Source of the DNA: DATARH01 sp035604035
GTDB lineage: Bacteria > Pseudomonadota > Alphaproteobacteria > ATCC43930 > CGMCC-115725
Assembly: GCA_035604035.1 (NCBI GenBank)
Contig: DATNJF010000072.1
Span: 1-6,838, forward strand
Direction: 5' to 3'
Length of the DNA: 6,838 nucleotides
Of the stretch, positions 1-5,471 are shown piece by piece. Numbering within the stretch: the first letter of the stretch is position 1; the number at the start of each line of letters is the position of its first letter. The notes below the pieces were generated by a model. It saw only the letters and a program-made list of their open reading frames with translations, made no database searches and was not told the origin of the DNA. The translations under genes were made by a program, and so were the position numbers.

Positions 1-789
1 GGGCGATTGTTCGGCCAGCCGCAGCAGCGCGCACAGAATGATCTCCTTCGGTTGACGCCTGAAAACCTCGATCGTTGGCGCGCGCGAGATCTTGTTCTCG
101 TCGAGAAGACGCTGAAACACCGGAGTTTCCAGGATGCCGAGCCGGATCCACAAGCCGACGGCGACCATCACGATGCTGAGCAGGAAGGGTATGCGCCAAC
201 CCCAGACGAGGAATTGATCGCCCGATATCCAGCTGAAGGCCAACACGGCGACATTCGCCAGGAACAGCCCCGCCGGCGCGCCGAATTGCGGCCAGGCGGC
301 GATGAAGCCGCGGTTCTTGTTGGTGCGCGCCCATTCCATCGCCAGGAGAACCGAGCCGCCCCATTCGCCGCCAACCCCGATGCCTTGGATCAACCGCAGC
401 AGCGTGAGGATAATGGCCCCCCAAATCCCGATCAAACCATAGCCCGGCACCAGGCCCACGGCGGCGGTAGCGATGCCGGTCATCAGGAGCGTGACAATCA
501 GCGTCGCCTTGCGGCCGATGCGATCGCCCCAATGGCCAAAGATTGCCGCCCCGATCGGCCGCGCGACAAATCCGATAAAGAAGATGCCAAACGCTTGCAG
601 CGAACCGATGAGCGGATCGGAACCGGAAAAGAACGCCTTCCCGAACACCAGCCCGGTCACGGAGCTGTACAGCAGGAAGTCGTACCATTCGATCGTCGTA
701 CCGACCGTGCTGGCGATCACGGCGCGGCGCAGATGCGCGCGATGCTGGGCTTCAGAGAGCGCGCCGGTCGCAATTGTGGCGTCGGTCAT
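1..789 (-). CDS. MHS-family MFS transporter (metabolite:H+ symporter), 3' part missing
   Basis: This is the N-terminal 263 residues of an inner-membrane proton symporter of the metabolite:H+ symporter branch of the major facilitator superfamily, the group that holds ProP, ShiA and KgtP. The family usually runs to about 430-450 residues, so roughly 60% is present and the frame is still open at the left edge. Visible signatures are the opening TIEWYDFLLY at 32-41, the MFS motif A GHWGDRIGRK at 85-94 in the loop after the second helix, and RLIQGIGVGGEWGG at 132-145 in the fourth helix. About six hydrophobic helices can be followed, the last near 196-217, and the central cytoplasmic loop starts around 218. 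The ATG at 789 is preceded by GGGGGAA at 797-803. The gene follows the small exported TPR gene after 95 nt. MHS members typically carry small carboxylates, betaines or amino acids. Substrate cannot be read from the sequence, but an organic acid would suit the CoA-enzyme genes upstream. Confidence 0.93.
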   Translation of the reverse strand, partial: MTDATIATGALSEAQHRAHLRRAVIASTVGTTIEWYDFLLYSSVTGLVFGKAFFSGSDPLIGSLQAFGIFFIGFVARPIGAAIFGHWGDRIGRKATLIVTLLMTGIATAAVGLVPGYGLIGIWGAIILTLLRLIQGIGVGGEWGGSVLLAMEWARTNKNRGFIAAWPQFGAPAGLFLANVAVLAFSWISGDQFLVWGWRIPFLLSIVMVAVGLWIRLGILETPVFQRLLDENKISRAPTIEVFRRQPKEIILCALLRLAEQSP

Positions 790-884
790 CGTGGCGTTCC
801 CCCGATCATAGATTAAGATTTTTTGTCAATTGAGCGTAACAGACGACCAAGCGACAGGAAATAGGGTGCGCCGAGCTCTCCTGC

Positions 885-1364
885 TTATCGCCACGCGCCG
901 GTTTTGGTTCCGGGTCCCTTGTTGATGGCCGCCGTGAGATCCATCGTTTGCGGGCAATTGCCGCAAGCCGCCTGGAGCACGGCAAGGCGTTCCTTGGCCT
1001 TGTCCATCTGGCCGAGCTCGACATAAAGCTCGCCCAGATATTCGTTGGCGCCGAGATGCTTCGGCATCAGCGCTAGCCCCTTGTTGTAGTACTGCAAGGC
1101 GAGATCGGTCTGCCCGGTCTTGCGCAGGCTGAAGCCCATCAGATTGAGCGCGTCGGCGTTGTTAGGGTCGGCCTTGATGATGTCGGTAAGGATCGGGATC
1201 GCGCCGCGATAGTCGCCCGCATCGATTTTTTGCTGCGCGGAGGCGAGCGTCACGCCGGTCACCGCTTGCTTGGGTGGCGGCGCCTCATGCGTGCTGTCGG
1301 CGTGCGCCATGCTTGCGGCGCCGAGCATTGCGGCGGCAATGATCGTGCTCGAGACAAGCTTCAT
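885..1364 (-). CDS. small exported TPR protein with CxxC motif
   Basis: This encodes a 159-residue protein with a clear Sec signal peptide: Lys2, a hydrophobic alanine-rich stretch at about 5-18, and a probable cut after Ala-His-Ala at 20-22. The mature part carries about three tetratricopeptide units at roughly 40-70, 73-103 and 104-134, with typical spacing such as AGDYRGAIPILTDIIKADP at 49-67. After the last unit comes Cys134-Gly-Asn-Cys137, then a short helix and a polar tail. Many small periplasmic TPR proteins of alphaproteobacteria show a similar Cys-containing end. A disulphide would fit an exported location, though that is inference. The start is supported by AGGGAG six bases ahead of the ATG (1371-1376). 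The gap of 78 nt to the upstream crotonase gene leaves open whether it shares that transcript. TPR domains bind other proteins, and no partner can be named. An exported TPR protein is certain enough, but its function is unknown. Confidence 0.9.
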   Translation of the reverse strand: MKLVSSTIIAAAMLGAASMAHADSTHEAPPPKQAVTGVTLASAQQKIDAGDYRGAIPILTDIIKADPNNADALNLMGFSLRKTGQTDLALQYYNKGLALMPKHLGANEYLGELYVELGQMDKAKERLAVLQAACGNCPQTMDLTAAINKGPGTKTGAWR

Positions 1365-1370
1365 GACAAT

Positions 1371-1376
1371 CTCCCT
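1371..1376 (-). promoter_or_regulatory. Shine-Dalgarno AGGGAG for the exported TPR gene
   Basis: AGGGAG on the minus strand lies six bases before the ATG at 1364. This is good spacing and sets the start that keeps the signal peptide. Confidence 0.75.
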
Positions 1377-1442
1377 GGAAAGCGGCTAGCACACCTATCT
1401 TGCCCCGAGATGCGCCGGAGGCGTGTCAATTTCCCGCGAGGG

Positions 1443-2231
1443 TCAGCGACCCTTGAGCTGCGGCTTGCGCCGCTCGCGCCAGGCCTGATGGCTTTCGGCC
1501 TTGTCTTCGGTCAGTTCGAGCGCCATGAAGCGGTAGAGATCGGCGTTCGCCGCCTCGCGCAGCGGCACGTCGAGCCCGAAATTAACCGCCTCCTTGGCGA
1601 GCCGCGTCGCCAAAGGGGGAAGCGCGGCGATGTGCTCGGCGACTTCCATCGCCTTCGCCATCAGCTCGCCATGCGGCACCAGCCATTGCGCGAGGCCGGC
1701 GCGGTAAGCCTCCTCGGCCTTCAACGGAAATCCCATCGCCACCCGCATGGCGATGCCGCGCCCGACCCAGCGCGCGAGGCGCACCGTGCCACCCTGCGCC
1801 GGCAATATGCCGAGGCCCACTTGCGGCAGCCGCCACTCCGCCTTTTCCGACGCGACGATCAGGTCGCAGCAATAGGTGACGATGCAGCCGATCCCGACTG
1901 CATAGCCGTTGACCGCGGCGACGAGCGGCTTCGAGAAATCGGTCAGCAGATTCAATGCGTGGTGGCGGCGCCGGCGCGGCAGATCCTCGATGAAATCGGC
2001 GATCGACGCGGTCGTATGGGTCTTTGGGTTCTTGATATTGGCGCCGGCGCTGAACGCGCCGCCGGCTTCGTCGCCGGTCAGGATCACGACACGGATTTCG
2101 CGGTCCTCCTCGAGCTGGGGCAGCAGCTCCTTGAGTCCCGAATTGTAATCGTCGCCCCAGGCGTTGCGCGCTTCGGGCCGCGACAGGGTGATGATCGCGA
2201 TAGGACCGCGCTTTTCGTGGAGGAGGGGCAT
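1443..2231 (-). CDS. crotonase-fold (enoyl-CoA hydratase/isomerase family) protein lacking both catalytic Glu
   Basis: This is a full-length 262-residue member of the crotonase superfamily, whose members bind acyl-CoA thioesters and stabilise an enolate in an oxyanion hole. Family marks are LSRPEARNAW at 16-25, GGAFSAGANIK at 57-67 (first oxyanion amide and CoA loop), AAVNGYAVGIGC at 105-116 (second oxyanion amide), CCDLIVA at 121-127, LGILPAQGGTVRL at 140-152 and the closing KPQLKGR. Aligned by eye on the CD and LPQVG blocks, the two acid/base glutamates of rat enoyl-CoA hydratase (Glu144 and Glu164) correspond to Ile117 and Gln137. Classical hydration is therefore unlikely. Another crotonase reaction, or a non-catalytic role, fits better. 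An arginine-rich stretch (86-89) sits in the variable loop near the active site. Only a weak ribosome site (GCGAGA) precedes the ATG at 2231, so translation may be coupled to the upstream hydrolase gene. Automated annotation would probably say enoyl-CoA hydratase. The fold is sure, the reaction is not. Confidence 0.93.
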   Translation of the reverse strand: MPLLHEKRGPIAIITLSRPEARNAWGDDYNSGLKELLPQLEEDREIRVVILTGDEAGGAFSAGANIKNPKTHTTASIADFIEDLPRRRRHHALNLLTDFSKPLVAAVNGYAVGIGCIVTYCCDLIVASEKAEWRLPQVGLGILPAQGGTVRLARWVGRGIAMRVAMGFPLKAEEAYRAGLAQWLVPHGELMAKAMEVAEHIAALPPLATRLAKEAVNFGLDVPLREAANADLYRFMALELTEDKAESHQAWRERRKPQLKGR

Positions 2232-2244
2232 GGCTGGTCTCGCT

Positions 2245-2322
2245 TTAGTGGTTGATGACGGCGGGTAGCACGTTGCGGTTCAGTAACGAGATGCCGACGA
2301 TCTCCTGTAGCGGCGAGGTGTC
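2245..2322 (-). other. in-frame C-terminal remnant of the serine hydrolase gene, downstream of a TAA
   Basis: Directly after the TAA at 2323-2325 the same frame continues for 25 sense codons and ends with TAA at 2245-2247. It begins Asp-Thr-Ser, has an amphipathic middle and ends VLPAVINH, which resembles the closing helix and Leu-Pro-Ala-Ile type ending of many beta-lactamase-family hydrolases. By my count 22 of the 25 codons end in G or C, as in the flanking genes. Its end lies 13 nt before the next ATG. The stretch reads as former, or still used, coding sequence rather than spacer. Confidence 0.75.
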
Positions 2323-3387
2323 TTAGCGCCCGGCCGTGACAACCATCACGATATCCTCGCTTGGCACGATGAACAGGCGCTGCCCGCCGTAACCGCTGCC
2401 CTTGATCCAATCGACCTGACGGCCGTCGACGAGGGAGCGGCCAAGCCACCAAAAATAGCCATAGAAATACATCGAATAGGCATTGAGCCGTGGCGCTGTC
2501 GATTGGTCGATCCAGGCGGCGGAGACGATTTGCTGTCCCTGCCAAGTGCCGCGCGCCAGGACGAGCTGGCCGATCTTGGCGAGATCGCGCGGCCGCAACC
2601 GCAACCCGCCACCGGCCATCGTGTCGCCATTGTCGAACTTGATCCACGCCGCATCGGTGATGCCGAGCGGCGCGAAAAGAGCTTCCTTTTCCAGCTGGTC
2701 GATCTGCTTGCCGGTTGCCTTGTGCAGCACCGCGCCGATCACGGAGGGCGCGCCGGTGACATAGTTGAAGATTTTGCCGGGTGGATCGGCGACCGGCCTT
2801 TCCAGGACGTAACGGTATGGGTCGGCCGCCTCATAAAGCCGGATTTCGCTGTTGTCCGGGTTGGTGTAGGGGATGTTCTCGTCCCAGAGGAACCCGGTCG
2901 ACATCATCAGCAGGTGACGTAGCGTGATCCGGTCCTTCTCGGGATTGCGCAGGTCGGCATATTCCGGAAAGAACGACAGAACCGGTGCATCGAGGTCCTT
3001 GATCCAGCCGCGGTCGAGCGCGATGCCGACGACCAGCGAGGTCACGCTTTTCGTAACCGAGCGCAGGTCATGGAGCATGTCGGCGTTGTAGACCACCCGG
3101 CCGAGCGGCTTGCCCCAGAGCTGATCCTCGCCAGCAAAATAGCGCTCGTAGACCAAAGCGCCATGGCGCACGACGACCACCGCATGGACGTTGGCGTCAT
3201 TCCACGCGTCGAGACGGGACCCAATGGCACAGATCAGCGTCGGATCAAGACCTTGTTCTTCCGGCCGGGAGACCGACCATTCGTCATTGAGCTTGGCCGG
3301 GGCATCGCAATTTGGTCTCGTCTGAGCGAGCGCTTGGGCCGACCAAATCGCGACCGCGATCGCTATGAGCCGGGCGAGCAAAGGCAT
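2323..3387 (-). CDS. exported serine hydrolase, beta-lactamase/class C family, probably cut short by a nonsense codon
   Basis: This encodes a 354-residue protein with a signal peptide at 1-21, ending Ala-Leu-Ala before Gln22, so it should act in the periplasm or outside the cell. It belongs to the serine beta-lactamase-like family of class C lactamases, family VIII esterases and 6-aminohexanoate-dimer hydrolases. The nucleophile motif is Ser110-Val-Thr-Lys113. The second motif is Tyr209-Val-Thr211, where class C lactamases have Tyr-x-Asn, and the third-motif position carries GSGYGGQ at 330-336 in place of Lys-Thr-Gly. This pattern fits an esterase, amidase or peptidase better than an antibiotic lactamase. 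The frame ends just after the last beta strand (DIVMVVTAGR), while the family normally has another 25-30 residues forming a closing helix. Those residues are encoded in frame after the stop (see 2245-2322). The ATG lies only 3 nt after the CoA-transferase stop and has a strong ribosome site. The protein may be unstable without its last helix. Confidence 0.88.
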   Translation of the reverse strand: MPLLARLIAIAVAIWSAQALAQTRPNCDAPAKLNDEWSVSRPEEQGLDPTLICAIGSRLDAWNDANVHAVVVVRHGALVYERYFAGEDQLWGKPLGRVVYNADMLHDLRSVTKSVTSLVVGIALDRGWIKDLDAPVLSFFPEYADLRNPEKDRITLRHLLMMSTGFLWDENIPYTNPDNSEIRLYEAADPYRYVLERPVADPPGKIFNYVTGAPSVIGAVLHKATGKQIDQLEKEALFAPLGITDAAWIKFDNGDTMAGGGLRLRPRDLAKIGQLVLARGTWQGQQIVSAAWIDQSTAPRLNAYSMYFYGYFWWLGRSLVDGRQVDWIKGSGYGGQRLFIVPSEDIVMVVTAGR

Positions 3388-3390
3388 CGC

Positions 3391-4584
3391 TTAGATCACC
3401 CCCTCCGCCTTAAGTTCCGCGATCTTCGCCGCCGAAAGCCCAAGCCAGCCACCGTAAATTTCGTCGTTGTGCTGGCCGAGCTTGGGGCTCGGGGTCGTCT
3501 TGCGCCGGTCGGAGCCGTGGAAGCGCAGCGGCGAGGTCGGCACGGTCAGGGGGCCGATCTCGTCGTGCACGATGTCGTCGAGAAAGCCGCGCTCGTGCAT
3601 GTGCCGGTCGTGCATGACCTCGTCGACCTCGCGCACCGGCGCTAGCGGAATGCGGCGCTGTTTGGCGATGGCGAAGATCTCCATCTTGCCCAGCGTTCGG
3701 GTCCAGCCCTCGATCAGCGCGTCGGTCTCCTCGCGATGCTTGAGCCGGGCATCGGGGCTTGAAAAGCGCGGATCGTCACGCAGATCCTCGCGGCCCATCG
3801 CCGCCAGCAAATTGTGCCAGTGCTCCTCGACCGCCAGGTTCATCGCGATATAGCCATCCTTGGCAGCGTAAACATTGATCGGCACGCGTCCGTGGCTGGC
3901 GTTGCCGGTGCGCGGCGGCACCTCGCCGGTGCGCCAATAAGCTTCGAGCTGCGAGGTCAGGGTCGAATACGCCGCCTCCTGCATCGCCACCTCGACAAGG
4001 CGGCCGATCCCCGTCACCGTGCGCTCGTAGAGCGCCGTCACCGTCGCCGCGTAGAGGTGGATGCCGGAGAGGAAATCGACCACCGCCGGCCCGGCCTTAA
4101 GCGGCGGCCGGTCGGGCTCGCCGGTGACGCTGATCAGCCCCGACACTGCCTGGATCGTCAAATCCATCGCCAGATTGTCGCGGTCGGGGCCGCTAAGCCC
4201 ATAGCCGGTCCCGGAGGCGTAGACCAGGCGCGGATTGATCTCGTGCAGCACCTTGAAGCCGACACCGAGCCGGTCCATCACCCCCGGCGCGAAATTTTCC
4301 AACAGCACGTCGGCCTTCTCGGCCATGCGAAGCAACAGTTGCTTCCCGCGCTCGTCCTTCAAATTCAGGGCGATCGCGCGCTTGTTCGAGTTGAGCATTG
4401 CGATCGGAAAGGTCGTGCTCTTGCCCGGCGGCGCACGGCGGCGCAGCGGCTCGCCGTTGGGCGGCTCGATCTTGATGACGTCGGCGCCCGCCGCCGCCAT
4501 CAGCAGGGTCGCGTACGGGCCCTGATAGACCTGGCCGAAATCGAGCACGGTGATGCCGGCCAAGGGCATATTGGCGCGGGTCAC
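3391..4584 (-). CDS. class III CoA-transferase, CaiB/BaiF (formyl-CoA transferase) family
   Basis: This 397-residue enzyme is of full family length. Class III CoA-transferases move CoA from one acyl-CoA to a free carboxylic acid through an aspartyl-CoA anhydride/thioester cycle, working as interlocked dimers in the cytoplasm. Visible marks are VLDFGQVYQGPYAT at 13-26, GADVIKIEPP at 33-42, LNSNKRAIALNLK at 64-76, ADVLLENFAPGV at 91-102, SGTGYGLSGP at 124-133 and VVDFLSGIHLY at 168-178. Asp170 aligns with the catalytic aspartate (Asp169 of formyl-CoA transferase). The C-terminal domain shows RRIPLAPVREVDEV at 310-323 and KLGQHNDEIY at 368-377. The start is taken as GTG at 4584 because AGGCAGA precedes it. 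An ATG at 4569 is in frame but has no ribosome site. The gene starts 13 nt after the upstream crotonase and ends 3 nt before the hydrolase, so the three are almost certainly cotranscribed. The acid it activates is unknown. Confidence 0.95.
   Translation of the reverse strand: MTRANMPLAGITVLDFGQVYQGPYATLLMAAAGADVIKIEPPNGEPLRRRAPPGKSTTFPIAMLNSNKRAIALNLKDERGKQLLLRMAEKADVLLENFAPGVMDRLGVGFKVLHEINPRLVYASGTGYGLSGPDRDNLAMDLTIQAVSGLISVTGEPDRPPLKAGPAVVDFLSGIHLYAATVTALYERTVTGIGRLVEVAMQEAAYSTLTSQLEAYWRTGEVPPRTGNASHGRVPINVYAAKDGYIAMNLAVEEHWHNLLAAMGREDLRDDPRFSSPDARLKHREETDALIEGWTRTLGKMEIFAIAKQRRIPLAPVREVDEVMHDRHMHERGFLDDIVHDEIGPLTVPTSPLRFHGSDRRKTTPSPKLGQHNDEIYGGWLGLSAAKIAELKAEGVI
3394..3406 (-). promoter_or_regulatory. 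extended Shine-Dalgarno for the serine hydrolase, inside the CoA-transferase end
   Basis: The minus strand reads GGAGGGGGTGATC six bases before the ATG at 3387. Its GGTGATC part and its GGAGG part each match the usual 16S rRNA 3' end (GATCACCTCC), with three extra G between them. It lies in the last sense codons of the CoA-transferase gene, up to the base before its TAA. Confidence 0.75.
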
Positions 4585-4597
4585 GACGATCTGCCTA

Positions 4598-5392
4598 TCA
4601 GCGCCCCTTAAACCCGCGCGGCGGACGTTTCTCGGCGAAGGCGCGGGCCGCTTCCTGGAAGTCTTCGGTCAGATAGAGCCGGAACGGCTGGGCAATGAAA
4701 TTCGCTTCCTTGACCAGCCGCTCCATGTACCAGCGCCGCGTCCGAACCGTGCTGCGCACGCTCAGCGGCGGGTTCTTCGCCACTTGCAGTGCCAGCTCGC
4801 GCGCCACTTCGAGATGCTGACCGGCGGGAGCGATGCGGTTGAAGATTCCGGCGGCAAGCCCTTCCTCGGCGGTGAAGAAACGCCCAGTCAGCGCGATCTC
4901 GTCGCCGAAAGCGGCGGCGTTGCGATAATGGAACAGCGCCCAGTAGCGCGAGGCGCCGAGCCCCCGCGAGGTCTCGGTCAGCTGAAACCGGGTCCCGGCT
5001 TCGGCGACGATCAGGTCGCATTCGAGGGTGAGCCCCAGCGCCAAGCCCAGCACATAGCCGTGCACCGCGGCGATCACCGGCTTCCAGTTGACCGCGCGGG
5101 TCAGGAGGTCGGCGGAATTGGTGCCCCAGCCCTGCGGCCCGCCGAGCTTTTCGAACTCGTCGCGGCTGCGCAGCTGGCGCTGATGCACGTCGGCGCCAGA
5201 CGAGAAGGCGCGGCCCTTGCCGGTGAGGATCGCGACCTCGGCCTCCGGGTCGAGGTCGAAGCGGCGCAGCGCTTCAGCCAGCTGGGCGACGACCTCGTCG
5301 CTGACCGCGTTGAGCTTTTCCGGCCGGTTCAGCGAGATCGTCGCGACGCGGTCGGCGCATTCGTAGAGAACGAGATTGTCTGCTTCAGCCAC
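4598..5392 (-). CDS. crotonase-fold (enoyl-CoA hydratase/isomerase family) protein with a single catalytic Glu
   Basis: This encodes 264 residues counted from GTG at 5392. Crotonase marks are ISLNRPEKLNAVS at 19-31, GRAFSSGADV at 60-69 (first oxyanion amide), AAVHGYVLGLALG at 108-120 (second oxyanion amide), LECDLIVAEAGTRFQL at 123-138, ALTGRFFTAEEGLAAGIFN at 167-185 and the end RPPRGFKGR. Aligned on the CD block, rat hydratase Glu144 becomes Gly120 while Glu164 is kept as Glu140. A single glutamate at that site is the arrangement of mitochondrial delta3-delta2 enoyl-CoA isomerase, so isomerase or another enolate chemistry is at least as likely as hydration. The segment after it (SRGLGASRYWALF) lacks the common Gly-Gly-Thr turn. 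The frame is open to another GTG at 5407, but GGGAGG at 5398-5403 sits five bases before the GTG at 5392 and decides the start. It is the first gene of the tight crotonase, CoA-transferase, hydrolase run. Confidence 0.93.
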   Translation of the reverse strand: MAEADNLVLYECADRVATISLNRPEKLNAVSDEVVAQLAEALRRFDLDPEAEVAILTGKGRAFSSGADVHQRQLRSRDEFEKLGGPQGWGTNSADLLTRAVNWKPVIAAVHGYVLGLALGLTLECDLIVAEAGTRFQLTETSRGLGASRYWALFHYRNAAAFGDEIALTGRFFTAEEGLAAGIFNRIAPAGQHLEVARELALQVAKNPPLSVRSTVRTRRWYMERLVKEANFIAQPFRLYLTEDFQEAARAFAEKRPPRGFKGR

Positions 5393-5397
5393 CGCAT

Positions 5398-5403
5398 CCT
5401 CCC
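5398..5403 (-). promoter_or_regulatory. Shine-Dalgarno GGGAGG that sets the start of the upstream crotonase gene
   Basis: GGGAGG lies five bases ahead of the GTG at 5392. The alternative GTG at 5407 would place this site inside the gene and has only a weak match ahead of it. Confidence 0.7.
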
Positions 5404-5427
5404 GCACAGCCTGCGCATTCGCGCGAA

Positions 5428-5457
5428 AAGCTTGCGGGGGAAGGGCAGGGCTGTCAA
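5428..5457 (-). promoter_or_regulatory. candidate promoter of the crotonase/CoA-transferase operon
   Basis: In the 79-nt gap after the TTC38-like gene the minus strand carries a perfect TTGACA at 5452-5457. At 17-18 bases downstream there is only a poor -10 (CAAGCT or AAGCTT). Initiation would fall near 5421, leaving a leader of about 28 nt before the GTG at 5392. The -35 match is clear but the -10 is not, so this is tentative. Confidence 0.25.
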
Positions 5458-5471
5458 CGCCGGCCCGTTCC

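Noticed and set aside
7..816. Plus-strand open frame of 269 codons at the left edge
   Set aside because: Antisense to the MFS transporter, whose helices and motif A are unmistakable on the minus strand. Its composition is low-complexity and charged.
805..829. TTGACA (824-829) and TATGAT (805-810) as a sigma-70 promoter for the transporter
   Set aside because: Both boxes are good matches but the spacer is only 13 nt, and initiation would fall within the ribosome site of the transporter gene. I keep the TTGACA only as part of a weak pattern.
1410..1442. Terminator hairpin after the second crotonase gene
   Set aside because: Only 3- to 4-bp G/C stems can be drawn and no run of T follows. No gap in the window shows a convincing Rho-independent terminator.
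1230..2255. Long plus-strand open frame of 341 codons
   Set aside because: It lies opposite the crotonase and exported TPR genes. It is rich in Arg, His, Gly and Ala with no recognisable domain, as expected for the antisense frame of GC-rich genes.
2323..2325. TAA as a recoded or programmed readthrough codon
   Set aside because: Selenocysteine and pyrrolysine use TGA and TAG. TAA is the least leaky stop in most bacteria, and I see no stable hairpin after it. A nonsense mutation or sequence error is simpler.
2323..3387. Antibiotic-resistance class C beta-lactamase
   Set aside because: The Tyr-x-Asn and Lys-Thr-Gly motifs are replaced (Tyr-Val-Thr, and GSGYGGQ at the third site), and the context is catabolic. 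A general serine hydrolase is a safer call.
3070..4611. Plus-strand open frames of 191 and 265 codons over the CoA-transferase gene
   Set aside because: Opposite-strand shadows with no motifs. The minus-strand frame encodes a complete class III CoA-transferase.
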